Positions 7,795 to 16,961 of a stretch of 50,120 bases of DNA are shown here, piece by piece. This stretch comes from Deltaproteobacteria bacterium. GTDB taxonomy: Bacteria; Myxococcota_A; Polyangia; HGW-17; JAJRWW01. The position numbers and the translations under genes are program-made. The number at the start of each line of letters is the position of its first letter. Positions within the stretch are counted from its first letter, which is position 1. Where the stretch lies: assembly GCA_029938605.1 (NCBI GenBank), contig JAOZUO010000051.1, forward strand, positions 1 through 50,120, read 5' to 3'. A model generated the notes under the pieces. It was given only the letters and a program-made list of their open reading frames with translations, had not been told where the DNA came from and searched no databases.

Positions 7795-9141
7795 CTAGTG
7801 TAGGGTGGGCCAGGGGCCCCAGCGGGGTTGGAGGGCTTTGCCTTTGTAGATGCGGGTCTGGGCTGAGCCGCTGGCGTTGGAGACCCAGATGCCGCCCCTG
7901 GACGAGGCGTAGGCGATGAGCTGGCAGTTGGGGGCCCAGGTGGGCTCCTCGTTGTTGCCGTGGGTGGTCCAGGTGATTCGCCGGTAGCGCCGGGTGGCGA
8001 TGTTGTAGGTAAAGATGGCGAAGCGTCCGTTCTTGCGGGTGGTGAAGGCGATGAGCTTCGAGCCCTTGCGGGAGCACCAGGTGGGCGTGGTGTTGTAGTA
8101 GCCCCGACGGGTGAGACGTCGCTGACGCGAGCCATCGGCGTTCATGAGCCAGATCTGAGGGTGGCCATAGCGGTTGGATACGAAGGCGATCTTTTTGCCG
8201 TCAGGGGACCAGGTGGGCGACGTATCGATGCCGGCGTGGTTGGTGAGGCGTCGGATGATGCGATAGCCCTGCCGGGTCTTGCGTCGGGCCGATAGCAGAT
8301 AGATCTCCGAGTTGCCGTCCTTGGTCAGGGTGAGCGCAATCTTCTTGCCGTCCGGCGAGTACACCGCGCCGGAGTTGAGCCCCATGCGCTTGGAGACCCG
8401 CCGGGGCACCACGCCGCCCACTGAGAGGACGCGGTACAGGTCAGGGTTGCGCCGTACGTAAGAGGTAAACAGGATGTGCCTCCCGTCGGGGGACCACGAG
8501 GGCAGAATGTTCAAGGACTTGGCCTTGGACACCCGCCGCAGACCGTACCCGTCGTGGTCCGACACATAGACGTACTTGCGCTTGGCGCTCTTGGTGGCCA
8601 CGAAGGCGATCTGTGTACCGAAGGCGCCCTTGACCTTGGTGTAGTGCTGCATGACTTCGTTACACCAACCGTGCACCACCCGCCGGGCGGACTTGCGCGT
8701 GGCTGTGTAGACGCGTCGGAGCACGGGTTTTTTCACATTGGCCGTGAAGTCCCACAGCACGAAGGTGTACTTCGCCCGTTTCCCCGTCACCACCACCTCG
8801 GCCAACATCAGCCCCTGGGCGCCGATGGCGCGCCACCGCTTCACCTTCGGCGTCAGCCCCTTGGCGCGCCACCCCTTGGGATAGGTGCGTTGCTTGAGCA
8901 CCCGAAAGGACGTGGCGATGCGCAGGTTGTTCATGGCCACCTTCCGCACGAACTTCCCCAGCGGCCGATCATTGGCGATGGGCTCCACCACGGCGATGCG
9001 GTACGGCTGAAACCCCTTGGTGTCCACCGTGACAGTAAACAGATCCTTGCCGTCGTTCTTCTTCCCCCGGGCCCCGGCCTGGCCTCCAATAGTCAGCACA
9101 CCAACAACAACAGTCACAACAGCGGTGATGGTTCCTCGCAT
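7795..9141 (-). CDS. tolB: TolB periplasmic beta-propeller protein of the Tol-Pal system
   Basis: 448 residues. The ATG at 9141 is chosen over an in-frame GTG 21 bases upstream because GGAGG lies just before it. A signal peptide ends near residue 25. The N-terminal alpha/beta domain (about 30-170) is followed by a six-bladed propeller with repeated WSPDG-type motifs (SWSPDGRHILF, YSPDGKKIAL, TWSPDGKKIAF). Known role: it binds Pal and TolA in the periplasm to keep the outer membrane together at division. The protein is unusually Arg/Lys-rich. TolQ/TolR/TonB-like genes are not adjacent here but lie about 15 kb away, and no Pal gene is in the window. Confidence 0.9.
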   Translation of the reverse strand: MRGTITAVVTVVVGVLTIGGQAGARGKKNDGKDLFTVTVDTKGFQPYRIAVVEPIANDRPLGKFVRKVAMNNLRIATSFRVLKQRTYPKGWRAKGLTPKVKRWRAIGAQGLMLAEVVVTGKRAKYTFVLWDFTANVKKPVLRRVYTATRKSARRVVHGWCNEVMQHYTKVKGAFGTQIAFVATKSAKRKYVYVSDHDGYGLRRVSKAKSLNILPSWSPDGRHILFTSYVRRNPDLYRVLSVGGVVPRRVSKRMGLNSGAVYSPDGKKIALTLTKDGNSEIYLLSARRKTRQGYRIIRRLTNHAGIDTSPTWSPDGKKIAFVSNRYGHPQIWLMNADGSRQRRLTRRGYYNTTPTWCSRKGSKLIAFTTRKNGRFAIFTYNIATRRYRRITWTTHGNNEEPTWAPNCQLIAYASSRGGIWVSNASGSAQTRIYKGKALQPRWGPWPTLH

Positions 9142-9274
9142 GGTTCCTCCTAGAAGGGTCACCCTGTTTGTAGCGCGAATCGGACTGTGAGGCGAGGGTG
9201 ACGGTATTTTGTCCGAGGGCGAAATCGGTGGCGGGGCCTAACCGTGCTGAACAATCTGGTGTTCTGGGCTCAAA
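9142..9274. other. spacer upstream of tolB
   Basis: 133 bases between the GspC-like stop and tolB. It holds the tolB Shine-Dalgarno sequence (GGAGG) and presumably its promoter. I see no convincing -35/-10 pair or terminator. Confidence 0.4.
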
Positions 9275-10276
9275 TCAGCGCACGCCGAAGGAGAGTTGAA
9301 CGCTTTTCCCCTTGCGCAAGACTTTGAGAGTACCGGACCCTCCGGAGTAGGCGGCTTTTTGGAGGCCATTGCGTAGCTGCTCAAGCGAGCTCACGGGAAA
9401 TCCACCGGCCTGCTGCACTACGTCGCCGACGCGGAGACCGATGCGACGAAAGCCACTTGTGACACGCCCCACCTGCAGTCCCTTTGCGGTTGTGGTGGGC
9501 CGGAGATGGTCCTCAAGCTCCCCCGCGAGATTGAGACGGCCGATGATCCACTTGAGGGTCACCGAAGGCTCATTGGGGCGGCGACGTATTCGTGGCGGCG
9601 GGGGGCGGTGGTCGGGGGCCGTGCGACGCGTGCGCCGCTTGTCGCTTTTGCGATAGCCCACCCAACTGAAGGAACCCGCGCGGCGCAGCTGCACCCAGTC
9701 CATCGATATGTTGACCACCTCGAACTCTCCCAATTGATCGCCGGTGCCCAGTAGGACGTAGCGCTCGGATTTCGTGTCCAGTATCAGGGTGGTGCTCTTA
9801 TGGGGATTTCCCAAAGGGATGTTCGTCGCGATCAGCGCCAGATCGGGTGACTGCGCGCCGTTGGGCCAGGTACCTTTTTGCGGGGACCGAGGAGATTTGT
9901 GGCGCGGCGGCTTCTTTGTGCCGGGCCCGGTGGCATCGTTCACACGCCGCGAAGGGGTAGCGCGACTGAGCACACTCGGGATCTGCGCTGGGGAGGTCCG
10001 GGGACCGACGCCCGAGGAGGTCGCAGACAGCCGCAGCACGATGAGGATCAGTACCGTCAAACATAGCAACATCAGGCCCAGGATCATCGCTCCGGTGGTC
10101 CGGCGGGTGCTCCTGGTGCCCGTCGTTTTACCGAGGCAACGGCTGGTTCGGAGGGGGCCCGGGCGCTGTTTGGGCAGGTGCGCAGGAGTCCGGGAGCGAC
10201 TCACCTTCGATGCGGCGACGGTGCTCCAGGGATCGCTCCGTTTCGTACTTTCTGGTAGTTGGCTGGAGTTATCCAT
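9275..10276 (-). CDS. GspC-like type II secretion inner-membrane protein with PDZ domain
   Basis: 333 residues from an ATG with an AGGA element upstream. Cytoplasmic basic N-terminus (about 1-62), one transmembrane helix (about 63-83), a Pro-rich periplasmic linker, then a GspC homology-region-like segment (LILDTKSERYVLLGTGDQL, then a WVQLRRAG strand). A C-terminal PDZ-like domain follows, with IGLRVGDVVQQAGG and SLEQLRNGL. This order is that of GspC, which couples the inner-membrane platform to secretin GspD. No other gsp gene is nearby. It could instead be a stand-alone PDZ scaffold. It is transcribed divergently from the lyase lipoprotein gene. Confidence 0.65.
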   Translation of the reverse strand: MDNSSQLPESTKRSDPWSTVAASKVSRSRTPAHLPKQRPGPLRTSRCLGKTTGTRSTRRTTGAMILGLMLLCLTVLILIVLRLSATSSGVGPRTSPAQIPSVLSRATPSRRVNDATGPGTKKPPRHKSPRSPQKGTWPNGAQSPDLALIATNIPLGNPHKSTTLILDTKSERYVLLGTGDQLGEFEVVNISMDWVQLRRAGSFSWVGYRKSDKRRTRRTAPDHRPPPPRIRRRPNEPSVTLKWIIGRLNLAGELEDHLRPTTTAKGLQVGRVTSGFRRIGLRVGDVVQQAGGFPVSSLEQLRNGLQKAAYSGGSGTLKVLRKGKSVQLSFGVR

Positions 10277-10448
10277 ACAGTTTCGATCCTGTTCACAAGT
10301 ATAGGATGAGGTTTGGCCGAAGCGCAAGAAGCTGGTATGGGCGTGCAGGTTGGCGTGATGGGGGAGGGTTCGCGATGGGCCATGGCCCTTGGTTGCCTCC
10401 CCTACTGCTGTGAATTACACTTTCCTCCAAGAGGATGGGTGTGGTCAC
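10277..10448. promoter_or_regulatory. divergent promoter region, gspC-like / lyase genes
   Basis: 172 bases separate two divergently transcribed starts, so promoters for both must lie here. No palindromic operator or confident -35/-10 element was recognised. Confidence 0.35.
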
Positions 10449-12203
10449 ATGTGCCGTGTGCGACGAACTCTGGTTGGAGCGTTGCTGTTTCTGATCGCCC
10501 AATCGGCGTGCTCCTCGGACGAGCTGGAACCCTGCCCATCCTTCGATGTGGCAGATGAGGCACCGCGTCTGCTAATGATGCGGACGTATGTGATTGATCC
10601 GACGGAGCGTGCCGAAGCGCTGGCGGATATCTTCACCATCCGTGGTCAGACGGTCACGCTTCGGGTCCCCATCGATTGGCACCAGGATCCCTTCGATAAC
10701 CGCAGCTGGCGCATGTGGCTCCACGCACTCGACGCACTGAAGCCGTTGCTCTATCACTACCAGGAGACCGGCGAGGTGGAGGCGCTCGCCCGCGCGCGCG
10801 ACATCGCCTTGGATTGGATCGAGCAGAACCCCCTCGGAGCCCAGGGTCTGAGCGAGTTCGCCTGGTACGACATGAGCGTGGCATTGCGTGCTGTGCGTCT
10901 ATCGTACCTGCATCGTGCCCTGGAGTATGAGAAGATGACGACGCCGGCTCAGCGTGAGTTGCTGGGGTGCGCGGTCACCCGGCACGCCCGTTGGCTTATG
11001 GACAACGCCCACTACAAGGTCAGCCACAACCACGGGCTGTACTCGGATATCGGCCTGTTCATCGCGGCCTTGCAGCTCGACCTCCACCCCGAGGCCGACG
11101 CCTGGCGTACGCGGGCGAGGTCGCGGTTCGTGGCCAACGTTACGAGTACGGTTTCGACGGTCGATGGCCTGCACCTCGAGCACTCGCCTGTCTACCACAT
11201 GCTGATCACCGAGGCGGTGCGCCTGCTGAATTTCGAGCTGGGCTTGGACGACGACGGGTTGACTGAGCTGCTCGACAAGATGACAGCGGCCGCATCCTGG
11301 CTGGTGATGCCCGATGGCCGGGTTCCACAGTTTGGCGACACGGACCTCGGTCCCGCCGTCGGGTGGGCGGTAGACAATGAGGCGGCCCATCGCGGGTTTG
11401 GTGTGTTTTTTGACGCTGGCACGGCGATCTACCGCGATGAAAAATCGTATTTCATGACCGTCGCCTGGTATCACAGCTTGGTGCACAAACACGCCGACGA
11501 GCTGTCCTTTGTGTGGGCCGAGGATGGGCGGCGGCTGCTCGTCGATAGTGGCCGGTATGGATTCTTCTACGATGATCCGGGGCGCATCTATGCTGAGTCG
11601 AGCCCGGCGCACAACACGCTCACCCTCGACTCAGCATTCACCTTCAGTGGACACGAGCCCTATGGCAGTGGCGTCATCGACGCTGCACAGAGTGGCGGCT
11701 GGTATGCGGTGCTTGCGGAGAATCCTTTGCTGGCGGCACCGCATCGACGTGTGTTCGCGGTTCGTCCCGGTCGCTGGCTCGTTGTCGTCGATCAGATCGA
11801 TGCGGTTTTGTGTCCAACCACGACGCGCAGATTCCATTTCGCGCCGGCCCTCGAGGTAGTCGAAATCGACGAGGATGCCGTACGCCTCACGGACGCGGCG
11901 GGGTCGTTGTGGCTGCAGACGGCTGGTGATCCGCTCCTGCTGCGCCGGGTCAGGGGCCAGATGGAGCCGGACGTGCAGGGGTTTACGTTTCCCGCGGAAC
12001 GTACCTGGGTGGAGAATACGACAATCGAGCTGGTTGACGACGTGTGTGGCTCGCCGATGGTGGTGGTTCTGTCGGTGGGCGCGGTGCCCCCTGCGGTCAG
12101 CGTAATGGCTGCCCCCCGGGAGGTGGAGCTGCTGATCGACAATGAGCGGGTCTCACTACGGTTTGCCGACGACACTCTCTCGATGTCCGCCGAGGCTCTG
12201 TAA
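10449..12203 (+). CDS. heparinase II/III-family polysaccharide lyase, lipoprotein
   Basis: 584 residues. The start is placed at an ATG giving a classic lipoprotein signal: basic MCRVRR, a hydrophobic stretch, lipobox AQSAC. An alpha/alpha-barrel domain follows (about 60-350; SHNHGLYSDIGLF, SPVYHMLI), then a beta-sandwich heparinase II/III-like domain with YHSLVHKHADELSF and SPAHNTLTLD. His and Tyr residues of these motifs are the catalytic type in alginate/heparin lyases. Known role: beta-elimination of uronate-containing polysaccharides. Being anchored in the envelope and next to a polysaccharide export locus, it may trim or release the cell's own polymer, or feed on a foreign one. It converges, 20 bases away, with the GT4 gene. 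Confidence 0.82.
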   Translation: MCRVRRTLVGALLFLIAQSACSSDELEPCPSFDVADEAPRLLMMRTYVIDPTERAEALADIFTIRGQTVTLRVPIDWHQDPFDNRSWRMWLHALDALKPLLYHYQETGEVEALARARDIALDWIEQNPLGAQGLSEFAWYDMSVALRAVRLSYLHRALEYEKMTTPAQRELLGCAVTRHARWLMDNAHYKVSHNHGLYSDIGLFIAALQLDLHPEADAWRTRARSRFVANVTSTVSTVDGLHLEHSPVYHMLITEAVRLLNFELGLDDDGLTELLDKMTAAASWLVMPDGRVPQFGDTDLGPAVGWAVDNEAAHRGFGVFFDAGTAIYRDEKSYFMTVAWYHSLVHKHADELSFVWAEDGRRLLVDSGRYGFFYDDPGRIYAESSPAHNTLTLDSAFTFSGHEPYGSGVIDAAQSGGWYAVLAENPLLAAPHRRVFAVRPGRWLVVVDQIDAVLCPTTTRRFHFAPALEVVEIDEDAVRLTDAAGSLWLQTAGDPLLLRRVRGQMEPDVQGFTFPAERTWVENTTIELVDDVCGSPMVVVLSVGAVPPAVSVMAAPREVELLIDNERVSLRFADDTLSMSAEAL

Positions 12204-12223
12204 GAAACAGCCGCCGTAGCGCT

Positions 12224-13870
12224 TTAGCGGGTCAATTGCCGGTAGACGCGGTCGACCGTTTCACTGACCTGGGACCAGGTGCGGTGTTCGACGACCCAGT
12301 CGCGGCCGTTCTGGGCCATCTCGGTTCGCAGCGACGGATCGCGGAGGTAGCGTTCGAGCTGCTCGGCCAGGCTGGAAACATTATCCTTGCGGTGTACCAG
12401 ACCGGTCTGGGCGTGGTGCACGATTTCAGTCAGCGCCCGGACGTCCGATACGACCACCGCCTTTTGTGCGGCCATGGCTTCGAAGGGCTTGATTGGAGAG
12501 ACGACCTCGCAGACCCGCAATCCCTTGCGCGGAAAGGCGACGATGTCGCAAAGGGCGTAGTACTCCGGGGCTTCCTGATGAACCACCCGGCCGGTGAAGC
12601 GTACGATCTCTGTCAGATCGAGGCGTCTGGACAACGTTTTGAGATCGCCTAGGGATTCCCCGTCTCCGACCATCAGCAGGACAAAGTTGTCTCCGACGCG
12701 ACGGCGCAACAGGGCGGCTGCCTCCAGGAGAGTGTCGAGTCCCTCGTAGTCCTTGAATGCGCCGATGTAGCCTATGGTGGTCTTTCCCCGAACCTGCCAG
12801 CGGGCCTCGAGCTCGGGATCGCGGGCGCGTGGGACGAATACATCGGCGTCTACCGCGTTGGGCAGGACCGAGATCTTGTGGGCGGCCACGCCCCCCCTTA
12901 TGAGTACCTGTTTTACGGCGTCAGTGATGGTGAAGACATGGTCGGCTTGCGTACTAGCCTGAACCTCGAGGCGCTCGATCATCCGGTAGTGGTCGGAGTC
13001 CAGATACTCGGGCTGCGTCGCCCCTCGCGTCATGTGCCAAAGTCCCCGCACCTCGTAGACCGATGGGATCCCGAGTCGGTGTGCCACCTCGGTGGCGGCC
13101 AACCCTCCAGTGTAGTTGGAGGCGGCGTGAAGTATCGATGGTTTCACCTCTGCGCAGCGGTCGATCAGCGCCTCGACGCTTGCCGTCTGGTAGTCGGCGA
13201 TGGATCTGCCATGGCGTCGGCCGGGCGTGAAGCGGTACGACACGCCGTCGATCTCAGTGGACGAGGCGACGGTTCTGACCCCGGTGAAATCATAACGATC
13301 ATTCGGATAGCCGAGGCGTGCTTGCACCGACAGATCCCAGCCTTTGTCGATCAGGGCTCGCGCCAACCACTGCGTGCGAATAGCGTAGCCGCTCGAGTGG
13401 TGCGGTAGGGATTGATTGGCGTAGTACAGCACACGGCTGGGCGACACCTCCCATTCGCGACGCAGGGGGCCGCCGTAGCGGATCCCAGAGCGGAGGAGCG
13501 CGACCTGCTGGCGAAGCGCGGTGACCTTTCTTGTCCGGCCGTCAGGGGCCGCAGAATCCTGGGTGATGGACTCCAGGAGCTCCAGGGGGCGCACGAGCCC
13601 GCCGGCCTGCTCATGGAACGTGGCCAGACCTTGGGCCAGATTTGCACGCGACCGCGGGTCGGTGAGGTGCTCGAGCGCATGGCGTGCCTTGGCGTCGACA
13701 ACATTGAGACCGTGTGCTTCGACATTGGCGGTGAGGATCGTCCCGACCAGGCTCTCTCCCATCAGATCCGAGCTCGCGGCGTGGATCAACCTGGCTTCGA
13801 GCGCATTGACGTCGACCACCAGCCCGCCAAACTTCAGTCGAGCAGTCACCGCAAGCACCCGTGTGTACAT
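12224..13870 (-). CDS. GT4-family glycosyltransferase (paralogue A)
   Basis: 548 residues from the ATG at 13870. The open frame runs upstream to 14071, but that part overlaps the ABC ATPase gene and reads as non-protein. The N-terminal 150 residues are helical and of unknown role. Then comes a GT-B fold: acceptor half with LPHHSSGYAIRT, GYPNDR and YEVRGLW, and donor half with LPNAVDADVF, GYIGAFKDYEGLDTLLEA, LMVGDGE and the E-x7-E-like CEVVSPIKPFEAMA. Known: a retaining transferase using a nucleotide sugar. It is clearly paralogous to the gene at 17322-19145. It is last in the minus-strand run GT2-permease-ATPase-GT4, so it probably builds the exported polymer or its linker. Confidence 0.87.
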   Translation of the reverse strand: MYTRVLAVTARLKFGGLVVDVNALEARLIHAASSDLMGESLVGTILTANVEAHGLNVVDAKARHALEHLTDPRSRANLAQGLATFHEQAGGLVRPLELLESITQDSAAPDGRTRKVTALRQQVALLRSGIRYGGPLRREWEVSPSRVLYYANQSLPHHSSGYAIRTQWLARALIDKGWDLSVQARLGYPNDRYDFTGVRTVASSTEIDGVSYRFTPGRRHGRSIADYQTASVEALIDRCAEVKPSILHAASNYTGGLAATEVAHRLGIPSVYEVRGLWHMTRGATQPEYLDSDHYRMIERLEVQASTQADHVFTITDAVKQVLIRGGVAAHKISVLPNAVDADVFVPRARDPELEARWQVRGKTTIGYIGAFKDYEGLDTLLEAAALLRRRVGDNFVLLMVGDGESLGDLKTLSRRLDLTEIVRFTGRVVHQEAPEYYALCDIVAFPRKGLRVCEVVSPIKPFEAMAAQKAVVVSDVRALTEIVHHAQTGLVHRKDNVSSLAEQLERYLRDPSLRTEMAQNGRDWVVEHRTWSQVSETVDRVYRQLTR

Positions 13871-13941
13871 GGAACGGGCCTGCCGCCAAAGAGTCGATAT
13901 CCGCCAGACCAGCCCGGGATGCGGCCGCCGTAGCAAAGGGG

Positions 13942-14721
13942 CTACTCCGCGTCCTGCGGCGGCTTCATGTTGGCCGGCTCGGGCGGATTTCCATTGTAGG
14001 CAGCCGTGACGTCCTTCAGCGTGCCGCGATAGGCTAGCTTGCCCTTGTCTACCAGGATGGCGCGGGTGCACACTTGCTGCAGAGTCCCAAAGCTGTGGGA
14101 CGCGATGACCACGGTGTGTGCCTGTTTGAGCATGCTGCGGATACGCTCAGAGGAGCGCTTTCGAAACTCCTGGTCGCCCACCCCGAGCGCCTCGTCGAGA
14201 AGCAATATTTCCGGTTGCACGGCGGTGGCGACCGAGAACCCCAGCCGTGCCCGCATACCGCTGGAGTAAGTGCGCAGCGGCTGGTCCATGAAGTCTTCGA
14301 GGCCGGAGAAGTCGATGATCCCATCCAGCAGCTTGTGGATCACGGGACGGGGATGGCCGAGGATGCTACCGTACAGGTACGCGTTCTCGTGTCCCGATAG
14401 GTTGACGTTGAACCCGACACCGAAACCGGCCAGGAGCACCGGGTGGGTGAGGGTCTTGGCGCTTCCACGGTCGGGCTTGTAGATTCCGGCGATAATGCGC
14501 AACAGCGTACTCTTGCCGGCGCCATTGCGACCAATGATGCCTACGACCTCCCCCTCTTTGACATCGAGCGACACCTGGTCAAGGGCGGTGAAGGTGTCTT
14601 TCGTTCGCCGCCGGCCGCCGCGCAACAGGTTCATCAAGGAGCGCCCGAAGGGCTCGAGCGTCACCCTCCGGCGTGGAAACTCGAGGGTGACGTTTTCCAG
14701 CTTGATCGTCGTGCGGCTCAT
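13942..14721 (-). CDS. polysaccharide-export ABC transporter ATPase (KpsT/Wzt type)
   Basis: 259 residues. Walker A GRNGAGKST (64-72), signature YSSGMRARL (152-160), Walker B ILLLDEA (172-178) and an IASHS switch histidine. The signature lacks the usual LSGGQ and has the YSSGM form typical of capsule, O-antigen and teichoic-acid exporters. There is no C-terminal carbohydrate-binding Wzt domain, so it is closer to KpsT. The ATG overlaps the permease stop (ATGA). Role: drives export of a lipid-linked or completed polysaccharide across the inner membrane. Confidence 0.92.
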   Translation of the reverse strand: MSRTTIKLENVTLEFPRRRVTLEPFGRSLMNLLRGGRRRTKDTFTALDQVSLDVKEGEVVGIIGRNGAGKSTLLRIIAGIYKPDRGSAKTLTHPVLLAGFGVGFNVNLSGHENAYLYGSILGHPRPVIHKLLDGIIDFSGLEDFMDQPLRTYSSGMRARLGFSVATAVQPEILLLDEALGVGDQEFRKRSSERIRSMLKQAHTVVIASHSFGTLQQVCTRAILVDKGKLAYRGTLKDVTAAYNGNPPEPANMKPPQDAE

Positions 14722-15578
14722 AGCTTTTTAATCACCCGCGCCTCGAAGCGCTGGAAGATCATGGCACCGACCACGAAGGTCACGACGCAACAGGCCACCG
14801 ACCAAGCGATTTGTCCCGGGCTTATGGGGAGTTTGTGTCCCGTAATACCGTTGCGGATCATCGTCATGGGAACTGCCGCTGGATTGAGCAGCAGGTAGTT
14901 GATCGCCCCGCCTTTTGCCTGGGCCATTTCCACGGTCCACAGTACCGGTGAGAGGTACAATCCTGCCCGCACAACGATGGTTGCCAGGTGGCCCACGTCG
15001 CGGTTGACTGCCTCTAAACACGCTAGCGCCAGGCCGGCGCCTAGCGCCAACATCCCGAGCAGGATCAGCCCCAGGGGCACCATCAGCAGATACCCGGTGG
15101 GCAGGATTTTGAAGTAGAGCATGAACGGCACGGCGACCAATAGATTCATCGACGTCATGACCAGGTTTGAGGAGGCCGATGCGATGCCGAACAAACAACG
15201 GGGGAAGTAGATCGAATTGATCGTCCCTTCGTTTCCTGTGAGCGAGGCGATGCTTTGCTGCAGGATCGTTCCGAAATAGCCCCACGAGAGCACGCCGATA
15301 GTGACCCAAAGCGGGTACAGTTTCTGGGGCTTGCCGGCGACGATTGTGAACAAGACGACAAATACGCCCGACAGCAAGAGCGGGTCCAACAGCGACCAGA
15401 AGTAGCCGAGCAGCGAGTTGCGGTACTTTACCCGCAGGTCCCGCCGGACGAAGTTGGCGATCAGATACTGGTAGCGTTGGACGTCGCGCCACATTTTGCC
15501 CAGGCCCCCCACCAGGCTCGTTGAAGGGTTGGGCTCGGTTAGCTCAGTGCCGGGGACCGTATGTAGCTCGTCTGGCAT
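14718..15578 (-). CDS. polysaccharide-export ABC transporter permease (KpsM/Wzm type)
   Basis: 286 residues from the ATG at 15578. An in-frame TTG at 15665, nine bases after the GT2 stop, would give 315, and the choice is uncertain. The cytoplasmic start has the family's amphipathic segment (RRDLRVKYRNSLLGYFWSLL), followed by six hydrophobic helices of the ABC-2 membrane family. It pairs with the overlapping ATPase gene downstream. Its length fits the usual 260-290 residues when the ATG is used. Confidence 0.9.
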   Translation of the reverse strand: MPDELHTVPGTELTEPNPSTSLVGGLGKMWRDVQRYQYLIANFVRRDLRVKYRNSLLGYFWSLLDPLLLSGVFVVLFTIVAGKPQKLYPLWVTIGVLSWGYFGTILQQSIASLTGNEGTINSIYFPRCLFGIASASSNLVMTSMNLLVAVPFMLYFKILPTGYLLMVPLGLILLGMLALGAGLALACLEAVNRDVGHLATIVVRAGLYLSPVLWTVEMAQAKGGAINYLLLNPAAVPMTMIRNGITGHKLPISPGQIAWSVACCVVTFVVGAMIFQRFEARVIKKL

Positions 15579-15674
15579 TCCTTCGCGTCCATTGTACAGG
15601 GTTTCGTCCAGGTGCGTCTCGAATGGTCCATCCGGTGAGCAATCCAGCTCACCACCCCCAGTCAACCGCCCGGG

Positions 15675-16961
15675 CTAGGCACCGAAAGGTGAAGCCGCCC
15701 GGACAGGCTCTGCGTGGAGGGTATTGGATTCGTCATTACACTCGGTCGCCAGCGTGGGCGCGGTTGCGGTCGTCGCAGATTCGGACGCGAGCTTGTCGGA
15801 GCTGGTACCGCGGCGGGTGCTCCAGCTCTTGGTGCCCAGCGTGAGCGCCGCCAGCGGGGTAAGGATCGCGTAGGATATGGGCAGGACGAACACCATCGGC
15901 AAAAAGGCGAGGGCGGATACACGCTGATCGGCGGGACGTCCCCGCACCTTGCTGGCGTAGTACAACCCAAACCCCAGTACGACCAGCACGTGGAGCAGCA
16001 TCAGCGGTATGAACATGCCACTGACGATGGCGGAGATGAGCAGCACCGGGTAGACGATGATCGACGCGAAGATCGTGTAGTAGTGTAGAGCGACCAGGGG
16101 GTGCATGCGCCAGAAGTGCGAGATGCTGCCGAGATAGTCCACGATGGTGGAGCGACGCCACCGCAACTGCTGGGAGACATAGTCGCCGAACTCGTGCGGC
16201 GCCGTGGTGTGGCACAGCGCATCCATGGTCATGGTGGTCTCGTGGCCGGCCTTGATGATCTGCCTGGTGAGGAAACGATCCTCCCCGTATTTGATCTTGC
16301 GTGCCTCGAGAACCGGCTCGAGCTCGACCAGGACCGAGCGCCGGTACGCTGTGAGGCAACCGGAGAGACACAGCACGGTGCGGTATGCGCGCTCGAGGTT
16401 CTTGATGGTGTGGTAGCCGTAGAAGTACTTCACGGCCTGCATCCGGGTGAGCCAGTTGGTTTGCTTGTTTCGGATGTCTACCTGTCCACCCACCGCGGCG
16501 ATTTCAGGTCCGGTGAAGCGTCGGACGAGCTCAGGCACCGCCCGCCGGTCCACGGTCACATCGGAATCCACCGAGACGATGATCTCGGAGGTCGTTCTCC
16601 GCACTGCCCGGTTGATCGAGCGCCGCTTGCCGAGGTTGACCTCGTTTCGCAGCACCGTCACGCGGTTCTCCCCGCGCGCCTCGTCTAGCGCGTGCTCGTA
16701 GCTATCATCCGTGGAGGCGTCGTCAACGACGATGAGGCGGAGCTTGTGCGCCGGATAGTCCTGGGCGAGAACGCTACGAATCGTCTGCCGGATGGTTTCG
16801 CCCTCGTTGTACATGGGCGTGATCACGGTGACGGTGGGTTCGTAGTCGTCTACTGTCTCATCCTCGGTCCGTCGGCGTGCCCGGGCAGCTAGCGCCGGTC
16901 CGATGGTGAGGATCAATCCCAACGTGATGCAAATGAGTTCGATTATGCCGGTTCCGCTCAT
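15675..16961 (-). CDS. processive GT2 glycosyltransferase, hyaluronan synthase/NodC-like
   Basis: 428 residues. The ATG is preferred over a GTG four codons upstream because that GTG lies inside its GGAGGT ribosome site. There is an N-terminal helix (about 6-26), a cytosolic GT-A domain with ITPMYNEGETI, VVDDASTDDS (Asp80/81), VDSDV (Asp132/134), GEDR (226-229) and QQLRW (264-268), then three or four C-terminal helices. The D, DxD, (G)ED and Q-x-x-RW motifs mark processive synthases that polymerise and often translocate beta-linked sugars (hyaluronan, chitin oligomers, poly-GlcNAc). Encoded just ahead of the exporter, it is the likely main-chain polymerase. The actual sugars are not readable from the sequence. 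Confidence 0.88.
   Translation of the reverse strand: MSGTGIIELICITLGLILTIGPALAARARRRTEDETVDDYEPTVTVITPMYNEGETIRQTIRSVLAQDYPAHKLRLIVVDDASTDDSYEHALDEARGENRVTVLRNEVNLGKRRSINRAVRRTTSEIIVSVDSDVTVDRRAVPELVRRFTGPEIAAVGGQVDIRNKQTNWLTRMQAVKYFYGYHTIKNLERAYRTVLCLSGCLTAYRRSVLVELEPVLEARKIKYGEDRFLTRQIIKAGHETTMTMDALCHTTAPHEFGDYVSQQLRWRRSTIVDYLGSISHFWRMHPLVALHYYTIFASIIVYPVLLISAIVSGMFIPLMLLHVLVVLGFGLYYASKVRGRPADQRVSALAFLPMVFVLPISYAILTPLAALTLGTKSWSTRRGTSSDKLASESATTATAPTLATECNDESNTLHAEPVRAASPFGA

Noticed and set aside
13871..14071. N-terminal extension of GT4 paralogue A
   Set aside because: It overlaps the ABC ATPase gene and has no protein character. The ATG at 13870 begins plausible sequence.
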